A stretch of DNA of 22,136 nt from Chara braunii (taxonomy: Eukaryota > Streptophyta > Charophyceae > Charales > Characeae). Within the stretch, counting starts at the first letter, position 1. Every line of letters starts with the position of its first letter. The translations under genes and the position numbers were made by a program. Below the pieces are notes generated by a model. That model was given only the letters and a program-made list of their open reading frames with translations. It did not search any database and was not told the DNA's origin. Location of the stretch: the NCBI GenBank assembly GCA_003427395.1, contig BFEA01000950.1, positions 373,103 to 395,238 on the forward strand, in the 5' to 3' direction. This document shows positions 1 through 7,055 of the stretch, one piece after another.

Positions 1-222
1 TTTTTTTTTTTGTTTGCTGTTTTTTTTTGTTTTCTGTTATTATTTGTTTTCTGTTTTCTGTTTTTCTGTTTTTTTTGTTTTTTTGTTTTCTGTTTTTCTT
101 TTTTGTTTTGTTTTGTTTTTGTTTTGTTTTCTGTCTTTTTTTTTGTTTTCTGTTTTTTTTTTTGCTTTCAGATCTTTGTTTGCTTTACGTTTTCTGTTTT
201 TATGGGTTTCTTTTTTCCTTTT
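1..222. repeat. T-rich low-complexity tract
   Basis: Irregular repeats of a TTTTCTGTTTTT-like motif run from the window edge to about 222. Open reading frames across it encode only Phe, Cys, Val and Leu and come from the base composition. It probably continues beyond the window. Confidence 0.85.
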
Positions 223-306
223 AAAGGGCGACGACCTTGAGAGAGCATCATTGAACTGACCGGCACCAGGTAATTAAGAATTTTCTGGGCATCTATTTGT
301 TTTAAC

Positions 307-535
307 GTTTTCTGAAGGGTGGGGGAAAGAAATAGTAGCCCCGCTTACATATCAATGGACAAGATTACGCAGTCAAGAATGCACCTATCTGATCCGATCT
401 CCCAAACGGGAAGCGTACTTTTTTTTTTGTTTGATGTTTTCATTTTCTGAGTTTTTTTTAATGGGTGGAGGAAAGAAATAGTGGCCACTTTACAAATGAA
501 AGAACAAGGTTGTGTTGTGCAGTCAGAATGCATCT
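307..535. repeat. Imperfect direct duplication, two copies
   Basis: Copy 1 (307-387) and copy 2 (441-535) share, in the same order, TTTTCTGA, GGGTGGRGGAAAGAAATAGT, a CTTTACA-like block and GCAGTCA(A)GAATGCA. The offset is 145-150 bp and small indels separate the copies. The copy 2 spacer is T-rich. No coding content is recognised. Confidence 0.6.
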
Positions 536-610
536 GGGGGGCATCATGGATTTAGGCATTCTGCCCATAAAGGGATAAATCATGCACTTGGGCATCGGCA
601 TATCCAGGTA

Positions 611-658
611 CATCCTGACGGGCTACTTTTTAGCATATTTTTAAGCCCAGCCAGGATG
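611..658. other. Imperfect stem-loop
   Basis: CATCCTGACGGGCT (611-624) pairs with AGCCCAGCCAGGATG (644-658) with about two irregular positions around a T/A-rich loop of 19 nt. No function is known; it could be a decayed foldback. The rest of 536-900 holds no recognisable gene, only a purine-rich stretch near 715-760. Confidence 0.45.
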
Positions 659-904
659 CCTACGTTCTTTCACCCGTTTTGATAAACCCAGAAGAAACTT
701 GCACGCGTTAAAGACGAGAAAAGCAGGGAGGAGAGAAAAGAAAAATAAAGAAACACGGAGAGCTTAGGTTGCCAGTGCATTTGGAACGATAAGAGGGACC
801 CCTGATACTAGCCCCTCCCCATTGCAGTGCGCTATCCGGCGGTACTCCCTAACGCCCTCGGACGGGGTCTTCCACCATCCTTACCATGCTTCATCACCTT
901 CGAC

Positions 905-1830
905 TCTGCTGTTGACCCAATGATCCTTCACTTCCCCCCCCACCCCCTCGCCTCTTTCTCTCTCTCTCTCTCTCTCCCTCTCTCTCTCTCTCTTTTCCCG
1001 GGTAGTGTTCTTCTAGTTCTGACTGGTCGGCATCCTTTAGGTAGTTTCTTTCACTGTTTCCGTCTCTTTATCTCTGAGGAGGAAATGTTTCATCCCTCCT
1101 GCTTCCCGACAAGCGCGACCCGCACAGCTCACCCAGGTATACCTCCTTCCTCTCCTTCTCTACATTTTGTAGTTGTAACCGTCTGTCCACAATCTGGAGT
1201 CGTACCAGGGTTAATTAGTTAATCGCTTGAGGGCTGGCAAGATTAGTACACACCTCCCTCCTACCCTCCAAGCTGCTTCCCATCCTCCTGTTCATCCACG
1301 ATCTTCCCCCCCTACTCTCTGCATATCTTTCGCCCTATCAATGGCCGTTCTAGCCATGGACATTCGTATCCCTCTCCCCTCCCTCTTCCCTCTCCTCCCC
1401 ACCCTTTCTATCCTCTCCTCACATCTTCTCCACATTTCCCCCCTTCCCTGATCTGTGCCGTTATCGTCTCTTCTGATTGGGTGTTGGCACCGCGCCTCTT
1501 CCTACGCTGCAACCTTTCAGCCCGCTGCCATCACTCACTCCTACCCCCCGCCTCCACTGCATGGCCATATTTCCCCACTTTTTTTTTTGCACCCTTTTCA
1601 TCTTCACTGGCGGATCTGTACTCGTGCGCGGGAAACATTCATCAGCAAGATTATCTCCTTCCTTTTCAACGCTGATTCCAGCACATCCTCCCACCTCTAC
1701 CTTCCCTCTCCACCCTCCCCCTCCCCTCACCCCGTCCCCTTATCTTTCCTCCATCTCTCCTCGTCTTATTTCCAACACCTTATCTGTTCTCCCATTTTCC
1801 ACTGTCCTCCCCCTCTTTTCTAGAGCCTTC
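905..1830. repeat. Pyrimidine (C/T)-rich region with (CT)n core
   Basis: About 0.9 kb is strongly C/T-biased on the plus strand, with a nearly pure CT microsatellite at 956-994. All three forward frames stay open for long stretches and encode Ser/Pro/Leu/Phe-rich strings, which is expected of pyrimidine-rich DNA. CCCATTGCAG at about 820-830 resembles a 3' splice site, but no recognisable exon follows it. I see no supportable gene. Confidence 0.7.
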
Positions 1831-1983
1831 ATTTTCCTAGTCTATTCCCTGTCAGTTTCTTATTTGCTGCTCTTGTATTCCCTCCCATTTGTTTGTTTTC
1901 GCTAGCAATGCATTTGTTTGTTTTGCTCTCTCTTGGCTTGGTCGCTGCTTGTTCGGTTACCTGATTATCATTTATTCCATTTT

Positions 1984-2233
1984 CTATTCCCTTGTGTTTT
2001 ATTTCTATTCCCTTGTGTTTTATTTCTATTCCCTTGTGTCTTATTTCTATTCCCTTGTGTCTTATTTCTATTTCTATTCCCTTGTGCCTTATTTCTATTT
2101 CTATTCCCTTGTGCCTTATTTCTATTCCCTTGTGTTTTATTTCTCTTTCTATTCCCTTGGGTTTTATTCTATTCCCTTGGGTTCTATTTCTATTCCCTTG
2201 GGTTTTATTTTTATTCCATTGAGTTTTATTCTT
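1984..2233. repeat. Minisatellite, 20-27 bp unit, about 11 copies
   Basis: Eleven units of the form CTATTCCCTTGTGTTTTATTT follow one another. Variation is ordered along the array: TTGTGTTT first, then TTGTGTCT and TTGTGCCT, then TTGGGTTT. Several units carry an extra TATTTC or CTTTCT insert. Because 21 is divisible by three, long repetitive open frames appear on both strands. These are not genes. Confidence 0.9.
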
Positions 2234-3655
2234 CGTTTTTTTTACGTCCCTAGAAAACTTCTCTTCATCCTTCATCGCGTTTTTTTCCCCCTCCGCCTTT
2301 ATTGTTTGCGTTCCGTTTCTTTGCACGCGGATGACGTCACCCTCATGACCGTCAATATGCACAAATTCCGTCTTCTTTTCCTTTACACCATACAGTCGGG
2401 AGAATCTCCCCAGCACCTTTTCTTTTTTTTTCTTTTTTTTTAATCCCCGGCACCTGTGTGTTCATTATTTCAAAATGAAATCACGATTCACGATAGTGTA
2501 TGTCGCACGTTTAAGAACACAAAAAGGATTAAAGACAGGAAAAGAGAGAAAAAGAAAGAGAAAGAGAGAAAAAGAGAGAGAACTCGATGTCATGCATGAT
2601 ATGTACCAATTACCCACCCGTTCGGGTGGGGTTTCAATCTTTCTTGTTTTATAGTACGTGTGATAAATTGAGAAGCGGCTTGTTTCATTTCATGCGTTGA
2701 CAACATCTAAAAAAACAACAAACAAAATGAAATTGTATATAATTGGCATTTTATCCAAAATACTTGGAATAATAATACCACTTTTCACGGCATGAATTTG
2801 GGTACTTAGGAGAGATATCCCATTATGACTTTTTGTGCTTCGCACCTGCTGATTAAGCTCCAGTTTAAGCTCTTCACCGGTTCCACCAAATGCTCTCATC
2901 CTGAAATGGGATTCCAACTGTCAGGTTGGACGAGAACGCAGATTGCGCTTCAGGTGCTGTTGCCACTTCGTGGCCTGGTTCCCGCTCTTCGAGCCCTGGT
3001 ATGTGCGCTCTTATTCAACGCAATACATAGGAAAACGCTCTCTTTCCTGACCGAACGCGTCTAGTTCCTAATCCTACCCGCACCTCACGTTCACGAACCC
3101 GTTCAACTGCGTATCGTAGACATGGTTGGGAGTTGACCAAGGGTTGGTCCTTCCCAGTGACCCCCTTTCACGACAGGCGGTGGTCCCCATCTTGAGTTCG
3201 TCAATTTGGGTGTCTCCAACCACGCGGTTGGATAAATAAAATAAGTCGTGTCCATCTCGCTGCGGACTACTGCAGCGTCTCCTTCGCTATGGACAAGAGG
3301 ATGAGCAATTCTTTCATCGTGCGCACACGTCACTTGCTCCAAAAATAAGGCGGCTTCATGTTTTTTGCCCCCTCCCAAAAAAAAGACGAAAATCGACTCA
3401 ATTCTGTAAAATATAGGTAGTGCATGCAAATTAAGCAACGTTCATTAAACGCTGAAGGGGAAAAGGAAACGAAATAGCGCATGACTTCACAAAGCAGAGC
3501 GTTAATCGCAACACTTTAGGATCAAGAGCCCCCCCCCCGCCCTCCCCTTCCCTCGAAAGCAGGCCTTATACAGCCTTGTTTTTTCCAGATTAATCGAACT
3601 CTGACAACATTCACTGTAATACGTATTTGCCCCCATATCCGGGGAATGTACAGAG
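2234..3655. other. Region without recognisable gene
   Basis: Contains T runs at 2418-2442, a purine-rich A/G stretch at about 2519-2582, and several small hairpins listed separately. If the COG0212 gene continues on the minus strand, this is probably intron. I looked for the next conserved block of that family and did not find it in any minus-strand frame. Confidence 0.5.
2613..3231. other. Cluster of small perfect hairpins
   Basis: Five short inverted repeats lie close together: CCCACCC-GTTC-GGGTGGG (2613-2630), CCAAC-TGTCAG-GTTGG (2914-2929), GCCAC-TTC-GTGGC (2962-2974), GCTC-TTC-GAGC (2984-2994) and CCAACC-ACGC-GGTTGG (3216-3231). Stems are only 4-7 bp, so some are expected by chance. The repeated TTC loop and the two CCAAC/GTTGG stems are mildly unusual. 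Confidence 0.4.
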
Positions 3656-3668
3656 CCTACAAAAAAAA

Positions 3669-3779
3669 ATTGAGAACAGAAGGACATGGGAATAAAACAA
3701 AAAAAATTGAGAACAGAGGACATGGGAATAAAAAACAAAAAAATTGCGAACAGAAGGACATGGGAATAGAAAACAAAAA
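3669..3779. repeat. 37-bp minisatellite, three copies
   Basis: Three units of 36-37 bp begin at 3669, 3706 and 3743, each with ATTG(A/C)GAACAG, a GGACATGGGAATA core and an A-rich spacer. It lies about 90 bp beyond the end of the COG0212 exon on that gene's downstream side, so probably within its first coding intron. A shorter related stretch continues to about 3840 as purine-rich DNA. Confidence 0.85.
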
Positions 3780-3865
3780 TATCTATAAAGGGAAGACGAA
3801 GGAAAACGCAAAGAAACCAAAACGAGAAGGAAAAAAAAAAGAATTGAGGGAGAAAGAAATACATC

Positions 3866-3872
3866 ACTGCAC
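3866..3872 (-). other. Probable 5' splice donor of the COG0212 exon
   Basis: On the minus strand the exon runs ...AGAATGGTGCAGTGATGT. Two GT dinucleotides are possible donors: ATG|GTGCAG (exon ends at 3873) or GTGCA|GTGATG (exon ends at 3868). Homology breaks off here in mid-domain, so the exon must end at about this point. I cannot choose between the two. Confidence 0.45.
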
Positions 3873-4901
3873 CATTCTAGCAGCTTCGTTTGCTCCCACG
3901 AAATTAGGTATTCTGTGATGCACTGGTCTTGGCTCCGCTGCGATGTTTTCCTTTTCCATCAAATCCCATATCCGTTTTCGAATTTTCCACTTCCAGCCGC
4001 CACTCCCTTCAGCTTCCTCTCCCTCCCCCCCCCTCTCCATCGCTTCCGCTTTCTCCTTCATTCCCGCCATGGCCTCTGCGTCTAATCGGAGGCGTTCTCT
4101 GTCGTAAACCTCAGTATCGAAAGCAAGACCGTCACCACCTCCTCTTCCTCCTCCCTCTCCTTGCGCTCCTCCTTCCCCTCCTCCTTCCTCTCCTCCACTC
4201 ACAGAAACATTCGATGTCGATTGCACATTCGCCGCTTCACTAGCATCACCCATAGCCAACGCCGTGCGAAGCGAACCGCGTCGTCGGCCACTGCGCGCCG
4301 ACGACGACCTACACGACGACGACGACAAGCTTTGCGAGAAACGATCTCTCTGCCAACAGATCGACGATTTCCAACCGTTGATCGTTATCCTACTCCTGTT
4401 GACCGTTGACCACCACAAGTTTGACCCAAGGGTTTCCCGCCCGTCTGTTCCTCTTCGTCCTCTTCGAAAAAGCAGACGACTATCTTCCGACAAGCCGTTC
4501 GCAACAACGCTGTCCGCCGCCGCCAGGTGTTCTACCACTGCGCGCCGCGATCGACTCCCGCTTTCTTCCCATCGACGGGGGAGATTCGAGCAGAGATGTC
4601 GCACGAGATTCGATGATTGAAAACAACGATCGTGCGGCAGTAAACGACAAGCGCAGGCTCCCTGCTTTACGTTCGGCAATACCCGAGAAGCACCGCCGAT
4701 CACCACACCAGACGGCCCGGGACCCCGTCCAGTCCCGCCAATAGCTCTGGCTCTGGCATTGGCCACGTGGAAACTACCACCACCAGCAGCGCATCCGCGC
4801 CCTGGCGTCGGTAATTCGGCGGGAGAAGCAGTTTCGCAAAATTCGCCCCTCCAATCGACCGTGGATGCCTTCCCTACTGGCGCCCACGAACAGGCCGCCA
4901 T
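3868..4901 (-). CDS. COG0212: 5-formyltetrahydrofolate cyclo-ligase-like protein (COG0212 family), N-terminal exon
   Basis: The frame gives 345 residues before a stop at 3864-3866. Its last ~45 residues (about 302-345) carry the hallmark start of the plant COG0212 domain: a KWKIRKRIWDLME block, then PRPVHHRIPNFVGANEAA. Residues ~260-295 (VYDRERLRLDAEAMAGM) also match the acidic helix before this domain in plant homologues. The family resembles 5-formyl-THF cyclo-ligase but is not thought to have that activity; plant members are plastid-linked and tied to thiamine or folate metabolism. Residues 1-215 are Arg/Ser/Gly-rich and unconserved as far as I can tell, about twice the usual length before the domain. 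They could be a long transit region, or translation could begin at Met217 (4251-4253). The ATG at 4901 has a good context (GCCATGGCG), and an in-frame TAG lies 51 nt upstream. Residues 236-258 are almost pure Gly/Glu. The remaining exons are not seen. Confidence 0.75.
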
Positions 4902-5063
4902 GGCCGAGCCGGTGTATGGCCTACTGTAGTCGTTATACGCGTATCCCTGCTACGCAGCGTGGCAAGATTCCGTATCGACGTGTTGACTAGAGTGCCGCCA
5001 CGAATGTCTTAACCCCAAAAAAACGTGCGTACCTTCTATTCAACTGAACCTCGGAGAAATGGG
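4902..5063 (-). promoter_or_regulatory. Presumed upstream region of the COG0212 gene
   Basis: About 160 bp separate the presumed start codon from the U6-derived fragment. No convincing TATA box is visible; TATACGCGTAT occurs at about 4934-4944. This is a positional call only. Confidence 0.25.
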
Positions 5064-5102
5064 TTCTGAATTTATGCGTGTCATCCTTGCGCAGGGGCCA
5101 AT
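5064..5102 (-). pseudogene. U6: U6 snRNA-derived fragment a (3' half)
   Basis: On the minus strand, TGGCCCCTGCGCAAGG followed by ATGACACGCATAAA matches the 3' half of plant U6 exactly over about 30 nt (5071-5100). A degraded match to the CGAGAAATGG tail follows. The 5' half is absent at this place. It is too short to be a working U6 gene. Confidence 0.85.
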
Positions 5103-5114
5103 CGCTGATTTTTT

Positions 5115-5166
5115 TTCGAATACAACCGCCTACGGTCGACTGCGACGTACGTACGTTGTATTCGAA
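5115..5166. repeat. 12-bp perfect inverted repeat between the two U6 parts
   Basis: TTCGAATACAAC (5115-5126) and GTTGTATTCGAA (5155-5166) are exact reverse complements around a 28-nt centre containing GTACGTAC. The right arm plus the preceding ACGTACGTAC recurs at 13771-13794 with one mismatch, so it belongs to a dispersed module. Confidence 0.7.
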
Positions 5167-5225
5167 TTCTCGCTAATTTCAATTTTTCCGAAAAAAAAAC
5201 AGAAAATTGCGGAAAAAATTAAGTC

Positions 5226-5247
5226 GTACAACATTGCAATACAAACA
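5226..5247 (+). repeat. 22-bp module upstream of U6 fragment b
   Basis: These 22 bp (starting GTACAACATTGCAATAC) are identical to 13640-13661, where no U6 follows. They mark a repeat unit that travels with, or was joined to, U6 sequence. Confidence 0.7.
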
Positions 5248-5304
5248 CCTTTTGGGACATCCGTTAAAATTGGAACGATACAGAGGAGATTAGCATGGCC
5301 CCTG
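5248..5304 (+). pseudogene. U6: U6 snRNA-derived fragment b (5' part)
   Basis: CCTTTTGGGACATCCG, then TTAAAATTGGAACGATACAG and AGGAGATTAGCATGGCCCCTG, matches the first ~57 nt of plant U6. There are only a few changes, including the 5' stem-loop and one G for A in the ACAGAGA box region. The match stops abruptly after CCCCTG. The rest of U6 is present 150 bp away on the other strand (fragment a), overlapping in TGGCCCCTG. No TATA box lies at the usual distance upstream. Confidence 0.88.
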
Positions 5305-5330
5305 GGACCTTGTCCCACATGCACCGTTCA

Positions 5331-5348
5331 GTGGACCTAGCTCAACGG
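5331..5348 (+). repeat. 18-bp module downstream of U6 fragment b
   Basis: GTGGACCTAGCTCAACGG recurs at 12200-12217 with one mismatch, about 15 bp before U6 fragment c. A shorter piece (CTAGCTCAACGG) lies at 12011-12022. It is a second marker of a U6-associated repeat. Confidence 0.65.
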
Positions 5349-5471
5349 TGTGACGGCTGAAACTGTTTTTTTTTATTCATTTCAAATTCAGAAATGCATT
5401 AGAAAATCCCCCTAAGATACAATTCATTCTTTTTTTTTTTCCACAATTGGAGTGACATACGTGATGTCAGA

Positions 5472-5483
5472 AGAGTCTCTCGG

Positions 5484-5526
<43 letters not shown>

Positions 5527-5536
5527 TCCCTCGGAT
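5472..5536. mobile_element. Poly(A)-only insertion flanked by target-site duplication
   Basis: AGAGTCTCTCGGAT (5472-5485) and AGAGTCCCTCGGAT (5523-5536) are 14-bp direct repeats with one mismatch. Between them lies nothing but about 37 A. This is what target-primed reverse transcription leaves when it copies only the poly(A) tail of an RNA. The alternative is A-tract expansion within a chance duplication. Confidence 0.6.
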
Positions 5537-5565
5537 CCTATGAAGAGTTGCCCTATTCCCGTGGT

Positions 5566-5601
5566 TGACGCATATGTTGTCCTTCAAAGGTCGCACCAAA
5601 T
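5566..5601 (+). repeat. Segment X, copy 1
   Basis: TTGACGCATATGTTGTCC followed by TTCAAAGGTCGCACCAAA matches segment X copy 2 at 11856-11890 on the same strand, at about 80% by eye. It sits next to the dispersed repeat, which is in opposite orientations at the two places. Confidence 0.6.
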
Positions 5602-5656
5602 TGTCGAGCGCATCGGCTCCCGCCTTTTTGCAAAGTGTGGGAGCCCTCCTGGCCAT
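5602..5656 (-). repeat. Dispersed 240-bp repeat, left copy, outer part
   Basis: The reverse complement reads CCAGGAGGGCTCCCACACTT, then TGCAAAAAGGCGGGAGC. It matches 6766-6816 and 11798-11848. It continues at 6149 after the inserted element. Confidence 0.75.
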
Positions 5657-6147
5657 TGGCCTCGCTGCACTACGCTAGACACATGAAAATTTTCAAGAGT
5701 TCTTCTAGCGCTGTCAGACTTCTGGATTGGCACCAAGTGCTGTCGTCGTTGCACTTACTCCGGACTCTCGACTCTCGTGAGCATTCTCTACTGTCGGACA
5801 GACACTACACGACAGGGCAGCGACGATTTGTCCACCGAGACCGGAGGCCAACTCTCGAATTTGCAAACCGCATGAAGGGACTCGTCGACCTCGTTTGAAA
5901 AAAAAAGTTCCTGCAGGCGGGAACTGTGGAAACTTCAAGAGCTCGTCGGATGGGTCATTTCTGACACCTCTTGAAGTGCTGGACCAAGAGCAGTTTTCCA
6001 CAGTTAGTGCAGCGATGACTCACTCTCGACGTTTTCGAGAGTGAATCTGGCAGCTTTTGAATAGAAATTCAAGACGCGGCATCAAGAGTTAGTGCAATGG
6101 TGATGAACTCTTGATTTTTCAAGATTCAGGAGTAGTGCAGCGAGGCC
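5657..6147. mobile_element. Non-autonomous TIR transposon (MITE), 491 bp, nested in the dispersed repeat
   Basis: GGCCTCGCTGCACTAC (5658-5673) and GTAGTGCAGCGAGGCC (6132-6147) are perfect 16-bp terminal inverted repeats. Similarity extends inward to about 44 bp through a shared TCAAGAGTTC. CCAT occurs just outside both ends (5653-5656 and 6148-6151), a candidate short target duplication. The other repeat copies run straight through this point. Inside are several nested hairpins: GCTAGA/TCTAGC at 5674-5710, AACTGTGG/CCACAGTT at about 5925-6004, and CACTCTCG/CGAGAGTG around 6020-6043. No transposase frame is seen. The class is uncertain; a GGCC start and short duplication would suit PIF/Harbinger-type elements. 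Confidence 0.7.
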
Positions 6148-6148
6148 C

Positions 6149-6327
6149 CATGTCATGCAGGAGTAAAGCAAAAACAAAACAAGAGACGACTCGGGAACGA
6201 TACTTAACAACCCTGCGAACTGCCGAGGCAGTCGCAGTAGCTTCGTTTCGTCGCCGCTCTAGCCGGGTGCGCCAGCAGTACATCCCACGGTCCCCTACGA
6301 CAGGATAGGTTCCCGCGGGGCATATGN
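6149..6327 (-). repeat. Dispersed 240-bp repeat, left copy, inner part
   Basis: This is the reverse complement of 6581-6767 with few differences. It includes the AAAGCAAAAACAAAACAAGA block and the GACAGGATAGGTTCCCGC block. Together with 5602-5656 it makes one complete copy interrupted by the 491-bp element. Confidence 0.85.
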
Positions 6328-6564
6328 TTTCGCCGCTCTAGCNGGNTGCGCNAGCNGTACATCCCACGGTCCCCTACGACAGGATAGGTTCCCGCGGGGC
6401 ATATGNTTTCGCCGCTCTAGCNGGNTGCGCNAGCNGTACATCCCACGGTCCCCTACGACAGGATAGGTTCCCGCGGGGCATATGCTTTCGCCGCTCTAGC
6501 TGGGTGCGCTAGCGGTACATCCCACGGTCCCCTACGACAGGATAGGTTCCCACGGGGCATATGC
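6250..6564. repeat. 79-bp tandem array, four units, with N bases
   Basis: Units of 79 bp (TTCGCCGCTCTAGC ... GGGGCATATG) end at 6327, 6406, 6485 and 6564. Units 2 and 3 carry N at the same five or so relative positions (for example 6343 and 6422). Most of these are sites where units 1 and 4 differ. The assembler seems to have written a consensus, so copy number is unreliable here. Confidence 0.9.
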
Positions 6565-6598
6565 TTTCCCTGACCCTTTTAGGGAAAGCATATGCCCC
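6554..6598. other. Centre of the large palindrome, 18-bp perfect arms
   Basis: GGGGCATATGCTTTCCCT (6554-6571) and its exact reverse complement (6581-6598) surround a 9-nt loop. This is the axis of the inverted repeat formed by the left and right copies. The structure could form a long hairpin or cruciform. Confidence 0.9.
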
Positions 6599-6818
6599 GC
6601 GGGAACCTATCCTGTCGTAGGGGACCGTGGGATATACTGCCGGCGCACCCGGCTAGAGCGGCGACGGAACGAAGCTACTGCGACTGCCTCGGCAGTTCGT
6701 GGGGTTATTAAGTATCGTTCCCGAGTTGTCTCTTGTTTTGTTTTTGCTTTACTCTTGCATGACATGGTCGGGAGGGTTCCCGCGCTTTGTAAAAAGGCGG
6801 GAGCTGATGTGCTCGACA
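6581..6818 (+). repeat. Dispersed 240-bp repeat, right copy
   Basis: Runs from AGGGAAAGCATATGCC to GTGCTCGACA. It contains one unit equivalent to the 79-bp monomer (6581-6660), then the CTTGTTTTGTTTTTGCTTTA block and the AAAAAGGCGGGAG block. It is uninterrupted, unlike the left copy, and has no coding frame or recognised class. Confidence 0.85.
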
Positions 6819-7055
6819 GGTGGCGTCGTTGGCGGGAATGACGGCAAACTACCGTTGTCCCTAGCGGAACGACACCCGGGTGATTGATTGAATAATTGTT
6901 ACTTTCCTTTTTTTTAGTCTTAGAAAAAGTTGGTGATTTGATCCCAAAGGTAAAAAAAAAAAGGGAAAGAAAAAAATATATGAAGTATTATTTGAATTTT
7001 TCAAAGAAACTGACTAATTCTTAGAAATGTATTGTTATGATTTTGTTCACTGAAG
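6819..7055. other. A/T-rich spacer before the gag relic
   Basis: Runs of T (6907-6915) and A (6951-6961, 6969-6975) occur here. No gene, primer-binding site or convincing LTR end is visible. Confidence 0.5.

Noticed and set aside
10-259. Overlapping open frames in the first 260 bases
   Set aside because: They encode only Phe/Cys/Val/Leu strings from a T-rich tract and have no protein character.
827-1905. Several open frames of 60-140 residues in the CT-rich region
   Set aside because: Pyrimidine-rich DNA lacks stop codons on the plus strand. The products are Ser/Pro/Leu/Phe-rich with no recognisable domain.
2332-2339. TGACGTCA as a functional bZIP site (also 21216-21223)
   Set aside because: An 8-bp palindrome can occur by chance and no gene start is nearby at either place.
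1829-2443. Open frames of nearly 200 residues on both strands
   Set aside because: They coincide with the minisatellite whose 21-bp unit keeps all frames open. The peptides are simple repeats.
2613-2640. Rho-independent terminator
   Set aside because: A strong stem is followed by GTTTCAATCTTT rather than a T-run, and the genome is eukaryotic.
5248-5304. Functional U6 snRNA gene
   Set aside because: Only the first ~57 nt are present, no TATA box or upstream element is at the required spacing, and the terminator is missing.
5313-5322. TCCCACATGC as the plant snRNA upstream sequence element
   Set aside because: It resembles the element (TCCCACATCG) but lies downstream of the U6 fragment, with no snRNA start at the right distance after it.
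6250-6564. CRISPR array
   Set aside because: The 79-bp units are directly adjacent with no unique spacers, and the context is eukaryotic repeat DNA.
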